From ZCTH02-B3 sp036563895 (GTDB lineage: Bacteria > Bacillota > Bacilli > Paenibacillales > Paenibacillaceae): a stretch of DNA of 5,470 bases. Every line of letters begins with the position of its first letter. The stretch's first letter is position 1. Positions 1-5,114 of the stretch are shown piece by piece. Position numbers and translations under genes: made by a program. The notes beneath the pieces were generated by a model. It had not been told where the DNA came from and made no database searches. It was given only the letters and a program-made list of their open reading frames with translations. The stretch spans positions 1-5,470 of the forward strand of contig DATCLN010000141.1 in the NCBI GenBank assembly GCA_036563895.1, given 5' to 3'.

Positions 1-175
1 TTAGCAAACCGAGCGCCGCATCCACGAGGAATCGGACAAGGTCGGCAGGCTGCGCGCCAATCCGGTCGTAAACCAGCGAGGTGAGGAAAAAAGCGCCTGT
101 CCAGCAGACACCGAGCGCCAAGATGAAGATCAGCAGGGCAGCCAGAAAACGGAGGCGTTTCCGGATGTTTTTCAC
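1..175 (-). CDS. Sensor histidine kinase, N-terminal fragment (runs off left edge)
   Basis: Only the first 58 codons are inside the window, starting with GTG at 175 and reading toward base 1. The visible protein begins VKNIRKRLRFLAALL. It has a basic cytoplasmic start (K2, R5, K6, R7, R9), one strong hydrophobic helix at about residues 10-34, and then the beginning of a probable extracellular segment (LVYDRIGAQPADLVRF). The start is set by a GGAGGT ribosome binding site at 182-187, six bases upstream. The GTG overlaps the TGA of the response regulator gene by four bases (GTGA), indicating translational coupling in one operon. No HAMP, DHp or ATPase domain can be seen, so the kinase identity rests on a basic/TM N-terminus lying immediately downstream of an OmpR-family regulator. 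That is the usual arrangement of a cognate membrane kinase, which would phosphorylate the regulator on Asp54. Another membrane protein is possible but less likely. Confidence 0.8.
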   Translation of the reverse strand, partial: MKNIRKRLRFLAALLIFILALGVCWTGAFFLTSLVYDRIGAQPADLVRFLVDAALGLL

Positions 176-846
176 GGACGCACCTCCAACCGGTAGCCGA
201 GCCCGCGCACCGTGGCGATCCGGAACGAATGACGGTCTTCCGGGAAGCGGTCGCGCAGCCGGTTGATATGCACGTCCAGCGTCCGCTCGTTCCCCTCGAA
301 GTCGTAGCCCCAGATTTCCTCGATCAACCGTTCCCGCGTGAGCGTCTGCCCCGGATAGCTGGCCAGCTTGAACAAGAGTTCGAATTCCTTGGGCGGCAGG
401 GCGATGCGCTCGCCCGCGACCGTGACTTCATACGTCCCCCGGTCCAGCGTCACTTCCCCGATCCGCACCTGCCGGGACACGGCGATGCGGTACCGCCTCA
501 GCAGGGCTTTCACCCGCGCGACCAGCTCGGACGGCTCAAAGGGCTTGACGAGGTAATCGTCCGTGCCGAGCTGGAATCCCTTGACTTTCTGGGACGTCTC
601 GCCCCTGGCCGTCAGCATGAGCAGCGGGAAGTCGTAGTGTTCCCTGAGCCTGCGGCACAGCTCCCAACCGTCCATGTTCGGCATCATGATGTCCAGGATG
701 ACGAGGGACACCTTCACCGACTCCACCTTCGCCAACGCTTCCGCGCCGTCGGCCGCCTCATGGACCGTCAAGCCTTCCTGTTGCAAAAAATGCCGGACAA
801 GCTCCCGGATGTGCGGATCGTCGTCCACGACAAGCACATGGGCCAT
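172..846 (-). CDS. OmpR/PhoB-family response regulator transcription factor
   Basis: This is a DNA-binding response regulator of 224 residues from ATG 846, or 226 from GTG 852, a normal family length. Numbered from the GTG, the receiver domain spans about residues 4-119. It has the acidic pocket D10/D11/D12, the phosphoacceptor D54 in LVILDIMMPNMDG, the switch residue T81 in LLMLTARGE, and the conserved lysine K103 in DDYLVKPF. The winged-helix output domain covers about 128-224, with the typical LPPKEFELLFKLA helix, the recognition-helix region RTLDVHINRLRDRF, and the wing motif IATVRGLGYRLE. ATG 846 is preferred because GGGGA lies nine bases before it, against three bases for GTG 852. It is co-transcribed with the kinase (4-base overlap) and diverges from the ABC transporter/oxidase genes, its likely targets. 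All key residues are intact. The sequence does not identify the signal or a specific named system. Confidence 0.97.
   Translation of the reverse strand: MAHVLVVDDDPHIRELVRHFLQQEGLTVHEAADGAEALAKVESVKVSLVILDIMMPNMDGWELCRRLREHYDFPLLMLTARGETSQKVKGFQLGTDDYLVKPFEPSELVARVKALLRRYRIAVSRQVRIGEVTLDRGTYEVTVAGERIALPPKEFELLFKLASYPGQTLTRERLIEEIWGYDFEGNERTLDVHINRLRDRFPEDRHSFRIATVRGLGYRLEVRP
182..187 (-). promoter_or_regulatory. Ribosome binding site of the sensor kinase gene
   Basis: GGAGGT on the minus strand lies six bases before the GTG at 175, inside the last codons of the response regulator gene. It decides the kinase start, since no ATG lies nearby in that frame. Confidence 0.75.
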
Positions 847-884
847 TTGCACCAGTCCCCGTTCGCACCCTTCTTTGTTTTCCT

Positions 885-913
885 ATCTTTTTCCATCGAT
901 GGCCGTTTGTCAA
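885..913 (-). promoter_or_regulatory. Candidate promoter of the response regulator/kinase operon
   Basis: The minus strand carries a perfect -35 hexamer TTGACA at 913-908. After a 17-base spacer comes AAAGAT at 890-885 as a possible -10. The -10 is weak (3 of 6), but it keeps the most important A at position 2 and T at position 6. The distance from there to the start codon at 846 leaves a short, ordinary 5' leader. The weak -10 could fit a promoter that needs activation. Confidence 0.5.
893..902. repeat. 10-base palindrome CCATCGATGG in the regulator promoter spacer
   Basis: CCATCGATGG is a perfect palindrome between the proposed -35 (913-908) and -10 (890-885) of the minus-strand promoter. 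A dimeric regulator bound here would block RNA polymerase. A 10-base perfect palindrome can also occur by chance, so an operator role is only inferred from position. Confidence 0.35.
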
Positions 914-918
914 TCCCC

Positions 919-940
919 GTTTAAATTCAGTTTACATAAA
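919..940 (+). promoter_or_regulatory. Tandem 11-base direct repeat, candidate response regulator operator
   Basis: Two abutting 11-base units, GTTTAAATTCA (919-929) and GTTTACATAAA (930-940), match at 8 of 11 positions. OmpR/PhoB-family regulators typically bind as head-to-tail dimers to direct repeats with 11-base periodicity, and this family is encoded immediately next door. The site sits upstream of the minus-strand -35, suited to autoactivation, and about 50-70 bases before the ABC ATPase start, suited to control of that operon. A looser third GTTT occurs at 905, out of register. The repeat is seen directly; its binding by this regulator is inferred. Confidence 0.5.
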
Positions 941-945
941 AATCC

Positions 946-951
946 TATCCT
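946..951 (+). promoter_or_regulatory. Possible -10 element for the ABC transporter/oxidase operon
   Basis: TATCCT at 946-951 matches TATAAT at 4 of 6 positions, including the TAxxxT core, and lies five bases after the tandem repeat at 919-940. No good -35 is found 16-18 bases upstream, so activation by a regulator bound to the repeat would be needed. An alternative is a -35 TTGTCA at 907-912 (5 of 6) with TTACAT at 932-937, but its 19-base spacer is long. The choice between them is uncertain. Confidence 0.25.
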
Positions 952-974
952 GTCCCCGAAATCGGATTCGGCAC

Positions 975-980
975 AGGAGG
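975..980 (+). promoter_or_regulatory. Ribosome binding site of the ABC ATPase gene
   Basis: A consensus AGGAGG sits eight bases before ATG 989. It fixes the start there, although the reading frame stays open much further upstream, across the antisense of the response regulator gene. Confidence 0.85.
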
Positions 981-988
981 GAGTTTCC

Positions 989-2002
989 ATGGCACACCGG
1001 CATCCATTGTCGGCGCCCGACGCCGAATGGGCCATTGAAGCCCGCGGTCTCCAGAAATTTTTCGGAGGCCGCCCGGCGGTAAACGGCGTCGACCTGAAGG
1101 TTCGCTCCGGCACAATCTACGGCGTATTGGGCCCCAACGGCGCGGGAAAAACCACGACCATCCGAATGCTGGCCACGCTGCTCAAGCCGGATGCGGGGAC
1201 GACGAAGATTTTCGGTTTCGATACGGTCAGGCAGCCGCACCTCGTCCGGCAGTTGATCAGTGTGACCGGGCAGTACGCCACCGTCGACGAAACGCTGACC
1301 GCTTACGAGAACCTGATCATTTTCGCCCGCCTGCTCGGGCTCGGTCGCGCCGAGGCCCGGCGGAGGGCGGCGGAGCTTCTGGAACGGTTCGGGCTGACGG
1401 AGGCCGCCCGCCGTCCGTTGAAGCAGTTCTCCGGCGGCATGCGGCGAAGGCTGGATCTGGCGGCCAGTCTCATCGTGGAGACGCCGCTCCTTTTCCTGGA
1501 TGAACCGACCACCGGCCTCGATCCGCGCACCCGCGCGATGATGTGGGAGTTCATCCGGAATTCGGTGCGGAAGGGCACCACCGTGCTGCTCACGACGCAG
1601 TATCTCGACGAAGCCGACCAGCTGGCCGACCGCATCGCGGTCATCGACCGGGGCCGGGTGGTGGCGGAGGGAACGGCGGACGAATTGAAAACGTCAGTCG
1701 GTACTTCATCGCTGCAGCTCAAAGTCCGGGACGAAATCGACATGGCCCAGGCCCGGCAAACCGTGGAGCAGGTGCTGGGCGTCCGATCCCATGTGACGCC
1801 GGAAGCGGGCAGGATCACCGCGCCGATGGCCGGCGCCGATCAGCTGGCCGATTTGCTGATCGCCCTCCGGAACCGGGGGATCGCGCTGACCGAGATCAGC
1901 GTGCAGAAACCGACCCTCGATGAAGTGTTCATGGCCATCACCGGCCGACCCACGGAAAAAGAACGGGAGACGGAACAAGAACGGGAGAAGGTGGTTTCAT
2001 GA
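989..2002 (+). CDS. DrrA-like ABC transporter ATP-binding protein (drug exporter family)
   Basis: This 337-residue cytoplasmic ATPase would power the permease encoded next to it. The motifs are complete: Walker A GPNGAGKTT (48-56), Q-loop Gln95 in VTGQYATVDETLT, signature FSGGMRRRLD (147-156), Walker B LLFLDEP (167-173) with catalytic Glu172, and D-loop GLDPR. At the H-loop position, usually His, the sequence is LLTTQYLDEAD with Gln204. This variant is familiar from the daunorubicin-resistance ATPase DrrA subfamily. After the nucleotide-binding domain comes a C-terminal extension with the subfamily's LDEVF motif (310-314) and a charged tail rich in Glu/Arg/Lys (321-335). The start is fixed by the AGGAGG at 975-980. 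The stop overlaps the permease start (ATGA), so the two are translationally coupled. The substrate is probably hydrophobic, such as a drug, lipid or aromatic compound, but cannot be read from the sequence. Confidence 0.95.
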   Translation: MAHRHPLSAPDAEWAIEARGLQKFFGGRPAVNGVDLKVRSGTIYGVLGPNGAGKTTTIRMLATLLKPDAGTTKIFGFDTVRQPHLVRQLISVTGQYATVDETLTAYENLIIFARLLGLGRAEARRRAAELLERFGLTEAARRPLKQFSGGMRRRLDLAASLIVETPLLFLDEPTTGLDPRTRAMMWEFIRNSVRKGTTVLLTTQYLDEADQLADRIAVIDRGRVVAEGTADELKTSVGTSSLQLKVRDEIDMAQARQTVEQVLGVRSHVTPEAGRITAPMAGADQLADLLIALRNRGIALTEISVQKPTLDEVFMAITGRPTEKERETEQEREKVVS

Positions 2003-2814
2003 CAAAGGCGTCTTCGTCCGCGGCAGCCGTTGCGCAGCATAGCCCGCGTCCGGGTTTCGGACAGGCCGTCCGCCAATCCCTGACGATGGCTTACCGCGGA
2101 CTGCTGAAAGTCCGGCACACGCCCGAACAGCTGTTTGACGTCACTCTGCAGCCCATCCTGTTCACGCTGATGTTCGCCTACGTGTTCGGCGGCGCCATTT
2201 CGGGCGACGTGCGAAGCTATCTGCCGGTCATCATTCCCGGCATCCTCGTGCAGACGGTCATTACCGCTTCCATCGTCACCGGCGTGCAGCTCCGGGAAGA
2301 CATGGACAAAGGCGTGTTCGACCGGTTCAGATCCCTGCCCATCGCGCGCATGGCTCCTTTGGCCGGCGCCCTTCTGGCGGACATGATCCGGTACGCGATC
2401 GCGACGGTGCTGACCTTCGCCATCGGATACGTCATGGGATATCGTCCCGACGCCGGCTTGGGTTATGTCGCCCTGGCGGGTGTCGTCGTCATGGCGTGCG
2501 CCTGGTGCATCAGCTGGATATTCGCCTTTTTCGGCGTGGTGGCGCGCACCGCGTCCACCGTGCAGGGCGTGTCCGTCATCATTCTGCTGCCGCTCACCAT
2601 CCTGTCCAACGCCTTCGTGCCGGTGCAAACCATGCCGGGCTGGCTTCAGAAATTCGTCAACGTGAACCCGGTCTCGCATCTCGTTTCGGCCGTCCGCGAA
2701 CTGGTGAACGGGGGAACCTTCGGCTGGCATCTGGCCGTGTCCCTCATCGGCGCCGCCGCCATCGCGGCCGTTTTCGCGCCGCTCGCGGTTCGAGCCTACA
2801 TGCGGCGCGCATGA
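1999..2814 (+). CDS. DrrB-like ABC-2 family transport permease
   Basis: This 271-residue integral membrane protein is the partner of the preceding ATPase. After a polar N-terminus (1-35) come about six hydrophobic stretches: roughly 50-66, 75-97, 118-147, 155-180, 188-208 and 243-264. The cytoplasmic segment REDMDKGVFDRFRSLP (99-114) corresponds to the ABC-2 signature that couples these permeases to the ATPase. The conserved late segment LSNAFVPVQTMPGWLQKF with NPVSHLVSAVREL (about 202-235) is typical of DrrB-type permeases. Start ATG 1999 overlaps the ATPase stop by four bases and is preceded by AAGGTGG at 1988-1994. Two ATPases and two permeases would be expected to form an exporter. Length and motifs are normal with no sign of damage. 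The exported compound is not identifiable. Confidence 0.93.
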   Translation: MTKASSSAAAVAQHSPRPGFGQAVRQSLTMAYRGLLKVRHTPEQLFDVTLQPILFTLMFAYVFGGAISGDVRSYLPVIIPGILVQTVITASIVTGVQLREDMDKGVFDRFRSLPIARMAPLAGALLADMIRYAIATVLTFAIGYVMGYRPDAGLGYVALAGVVVMACAWCISWIFAFFGVVARTASTVQGVSVIILLPLTILSNAFVPVQTMPGWLQKFVNVNPVSHLVSAVRELVNGGTFGWHLAVSLIGAAAIAAVFAPLAVRAYMRRA

Positions 2815-2833
2815 CACGCATCATGGGACGAGT

Positions 2834-2847
2834 AAAACGGGGGTTTT
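2834..2847 (+). promoter_or_regulatory. Small hairpin placing a G-tract in its loop before the oxidase gene
   Basis: AAAAC (2834-2838), loop GGGG and GTTTT (2843-2847) form an exact inverted repeat, 7 bases before ATG 2855. The G-run at 2839-2843 is the only Shine-Dalgarno-like purine tract there, 11 bases from the start. The stem is A-T-rich and weak, so the structure may be marginal. It is not a terminator: no U-tract of useful length follows. Confidence 0.3.
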
Positions 2848-2854
2848 CGGCAAA

Positions 2855-4963
2855 ATGACGTTTCTGCTTTTTTCCGGTCTGGAACTGCTCCTGACGATGG
2901 CCCTTGCGTTGACTTGGGGGGCAACCGCCTGGGCGGCGAACGGATGGAAATACGCGGCGCTGGGGCAAACGGACGTCTCCCGGTGGAGGCGCGCCACGCG
3001 CATCGGCGTATGGACGGGTTTCATCCTGCTGGTTGTGTGGTGCGCCCTCCAGATGGCGGTCCTGCTCACGCTGGGATGGGATTTTGTCATGGACCGCGTG
3101 GCCGTCATGTCCCCGCTTCTCATCCTGCCCGCGCTGTTTGTCGGCGGCTTCGCCTGGCCCGCTTTGAGCGCGCATGCGTCCGCCTCCGACAAATCGATGG
3201 CGCTCATGGCCGCCTCCGTTCACACAATGTGGCTTGGCACCTTGCTGGTCGCGTATCTCGTGCTGTTCGACATTCCCTCCGTCCCGGACCTTCGGGAGTT
3301 CGCGGCGCCGTTTGCCGTCCTTACGGTTTGCTCCGTTGTTCTGTACGCCTATCATTGGCGGCGCGCGATGACCATCCGGGCCCGCCGTCAAGGAATCCGG
3401 ACCATGGCGGGAAGAAGCGCGGTTTTCGCCCTCGCGGCCGTCATTGCGCTCACGGCTTGGAATCTGTGGGCGCGTGAGGCCAGCAGGTTCCCTCCGTCCA
3501 TGTCCATGGTCCATCCGGAAACTTTCGATTTTGGCAAGGGAACCGCATTGCCGCTTGCCGCATCCTTGAGCCATCACGGCCACCACGGCCATCATCACGC
3601 CATGGCGGCGGCCGCAGGCCCGACCGTCAGCGTCACGGATTTGACCGGTCCCCGTTCCGGCAAGCCGGACAAGACGTTTACGCTCGTGGCGCAGAAAAAA
3701 ACGATCGATCTCCCCTCGGGGCACACCGTGGAAGCGTGGACGTTCAACGGCCAGGTCCCCGGACCCGAACTGGTCGTCCGGGAAGGGGATCTGGTCGAAG
3801 TCACGCTGATCAACCGGGATATTGAGGCGGGCGTTACCGTCCATTGGCACGGCGTCGACGTGCCGAACGCGGAAGACGGAGTGCCGGGCGTCACCCAGGA
3901 TGCCGTCATGCCCGGCGAGTCCCACATCTATCGCTTTGTCGTCCATGAAACGGGAAGCCACTGGTACCATTCCCACCAGACATCGTCGGTACAGGTCGCC
4001 AAAGGGTTGTTCGGCGCCTTCATCATCCTGCCCGCCGACGGAAAAGACACGGGGCACGAAGCCGGCGGCGAAACGGCGGACATCACGGTGTTCTCCCACG
4101 ACTGGGAAACGCCGGAGGGGCCAACCACCGTCCTGCATTTTTCGGATCCCTCGAACGGCAGCACCATCCCGCCGGGCACGAACGTGAGGCTCCGGCTGGT
4201 GAACAGCGCCAGCCTGACCAAAACGTTCACCCTGAACGGAGCCCCGTTCCGGGTCGCCGCGATCGACGGCTGGGACATCCATGAGCCGCAGGAAGTGGCC
4301 GGCAAACGGCTGAAAATCGGCGGCGGCGGCCGTTACGACGTGACCTTCACGATGCCCGGCCATCCGGTTACGCTGGCGGTGCACGGGGAAGGGCCCGAAG
4401 CCGCAGATTACCTCGTCTTCAGCGGGGACGGTCGGGGAACCCCCGACACGCGGATGGGAAGCGAGATCTTGGACCCGCTGGCATACGGCTCGCCCGCTCC
4501 GGCGCCCTTCGACGAAACCACCGCGTTTGACCGGGAATTTCTGATGGTGCTGGACCAGGTCTATTTCGGATACTACAACGGACGCGCGAACACCCTGTGG
4601 ACCATCAACGGCGAAGTGTTCCCGCACACGCCGACCTATGTGGTGCAAGAAGGCGAACTCGTCAAGACGCGCATTGTCAACCGGTCCCTGGTCTATCACC
4701 CCATGCATTTGCACGGACACCATGTGTTTGTACTCAGCCGCAACGGCCAGCCGTACAAGGGCAGCCCGCTTTGGCTCGACACCGTGCTTGTGGAACCGGG
4801 CGAAACGTATGAAGTGGCTTTCCGCGCCGACAACCCGGGCATCTGGATGGACCACTGCCATGTGCTGGAACACGCGGCCTGGGGAATGTCGATGCACCTG
4901 ATCTACCACAACGTGACGACCCCGTTCCTAGTCGGATCGGCCACGGGAAATCATCCCGAATGA
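2855..4963 (+). CDS. Membrane-anchored three-domain multicopper oxidase
   Basis: A 702-residue fusion. The N-terminal 205 residues hold about six hydrophobic helices (5-27, 49-72, 83-103, 114-139, 148-166, 188-205). Positive loops after helix 1 (SRWRRATR) and helix 5 (HWRRAMTIRARRQGIR) imply an N-out topology, placing the oxidase outside the cell. A linker (about 206-255) carries a Met/His cluster ending HHGHHGHHHAM (240-250). Three cupredoxin domains follow at about 280-395, 406-520 and 560-690. All four copper signatures are present: HWHG (330-333), HWYHSH (369-374), HPMHLHGH (615-622), and HCHVLEHAAWGM (667-678), with type 1 ligands H615, C668, H673 and axial M678. It should oxidise phenols or metal ions and reduce O2 to water; the substrate is unknown. 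It follows the permease gene by 40 bases with no terminator, so it is probably in the same operon. The RBS is poor; ATG 2855 is the first start in the open frame. Confidence 0.95.
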   Translation: MTFLLFSGLELLLTMALALTWGATAWAANGWKYAALGQTDVSRWRRATRIGVWTGFILLVVWCALQMAVLLTLGWDFVMDRVAVMSPLLILPALFVGGFAWPALSAHASASDKSMALMAASVHTMWLGTLLVAYLVLFDIPSVPDLREFAAPFAVLTVCSVVLYAYHWRRAMTIRARRQGIRTMAGRSAVFALAAVIALTAWNLWAREASRFPPSMSMVHPETFDFGKGTALPLAASLSHHGHHGHHHAMAAAAGPTVSVTDLTGPRSGKPDKTFTLVAQKKTIDLPSGHTVEAWTFNGQVPGPELVVREGDLVEVTLINRDIEAGVTVHWHGVDVPNAEDGVPGVTQDAVMPGESHIYRFVVHETGSHWYHSHQTSSVQVAKGLFGAFIILPADGKDTGHEAGGETADITVFSHDWETPEGPTTVLHFSDPSNGSTIPPGTNVRLRLVNSASLTKTFTLNGAPFRVAAIDGWDIHEPQEVAGKRLKIGGGGRYDVTFTMPGHPVTLAVHGEGPEAADYLVFSGDGRGTPDTRMGSEILDPLAYGSPAPAPFDETTAFDREFLMVLDQVYFGYYNGRANTLWTINGEVFPHTPTYVVQEGELVKTRIVNRSLVYHPMHLHGHHVFVLSRNGQPYKGSPLWLDTVLVEPGETYEVAFRADNPGIWMDHCHVLEHAAWGMSMHLIYHNVTTPFLVGSATGNHPE
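3572..3604 (+). repeat. Short degenerate tandem repeat encoding a His-rich linker
   Basis: Codons CATCACGGC, CACCACGGC and CATCATCAC form a 9-base degenerate tandem repeat encoding HHG-HHG-HHH, followed by Ala-Met. It lies between the membrane domain and the first cupredoxin domain. Such repeats change length easily by slippage, so the number of His units may vary among relatives. Confidence 0.7.
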
Positions 4964-4990
4964 CGGAGATGGACTCGATATTTTAAAATA
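4960..4990 (+). promoter_or_regulatory. Possible promoter with AT-rich palindrome downstream of the oxidase gene
   Basis: TATTTTAAAATA at 4979-4990 is a perfect 12-base palindrome and the only strongly AT-rich spot in the region. Within it TAAAAT (4984-4989) could be a -10, with ATGACG (4960-4965, 4 of 6 to TTGACA) as a -35 over an 18-base spacer. This would serve the DUF1835 gene. The -35 overlaps the oxidase stop codon, and the match is modest. Confidence 0.3.
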
Positions 4991-5003
4991 GAAATCACCA
5001 TGC

Positions 5004-5088
5004 CCGCAGAAGATGTGCGGTTGTCCGGTTCCGGTTGGTCCTCGACCACCCCGAGCGTACCATGCAGGTGCTTGCCCGGAGGGCGAGC
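5004..5088 (+). other. Structured leader with three short hairpins before the DUF1835 gene
   Basis: Three inverted repeats follow each other: CCGCA/TGCGG (5004-5020, 7-base loop), TGGTC/GACCA (5036-5048, loop CTC), and the strongest, GCTTGCCC/GGGCGAGC with loop GGA (5070-5088, one G-U pair). A tandem TCCGGT duplication lies at 5024-5035. None is followed by a U-tract, so a rho-independent terminator is not supported. The third hairpin buries a GGAGGG sequence (5078-5083). No known riboswitch or T-box signature was recognised. This may be a regulatory leader or simply GC-rich spacer. Confidence 0.35.
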
Positions 5089-5114
5089 GGCTGAAGAAAA
5101 GGATGACCAGGCAA

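Noticed and set aside
229..924. Plus-strand open frames opposite the response regulator gene, including the upstream extension of the ATPase frame from 674.
   Set aside because: The response regulator on the minus strand has all catalytic residues. The ATPase start is fixed at 989 by a consensus ribosome binding site, and the extension to 674 reads antisense to the regulator.
1840..2817. A 325-codon minus-strand open frame opposite the permease gene.
   Set aside because: It is a shadow of the permease and the end of the ATPase gene; no domain or helix pattern, and composition is typical of antisense translation.
2744..4909. A 721-codon open frame on the minus strand, antisense to the oxidase gene.
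   Set aside because: Its protein has low-complexity Arg/Gly/His/Asp-rich composition with no recognisable motif, and it lies opposite a gene with four intact copper signatures. Long antisense frames are expected where codon use is GC-rich and TTA/CTA/TCA codons are rare on the coding strand.
5070..5088. Hairpin considered as a rho-independent terminator for the oxidase operon.
   Set aside because: The stem is strong, but no run of T follows on either strand, and it lies more than 100 bases after the oxidase stop.
853..5114. Search for CRISPR repeats, tRNA genes, insertion sequence ends and attachment sites.
   Set aside because: No regularly spaced repeats, no tRNA-like cloverleaf or GTTCGA-type loop in a gene-free stretch, no transposase frame and no terminal inverted repeats were seen. 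No gene-free stretch exceeds about 155 bases.
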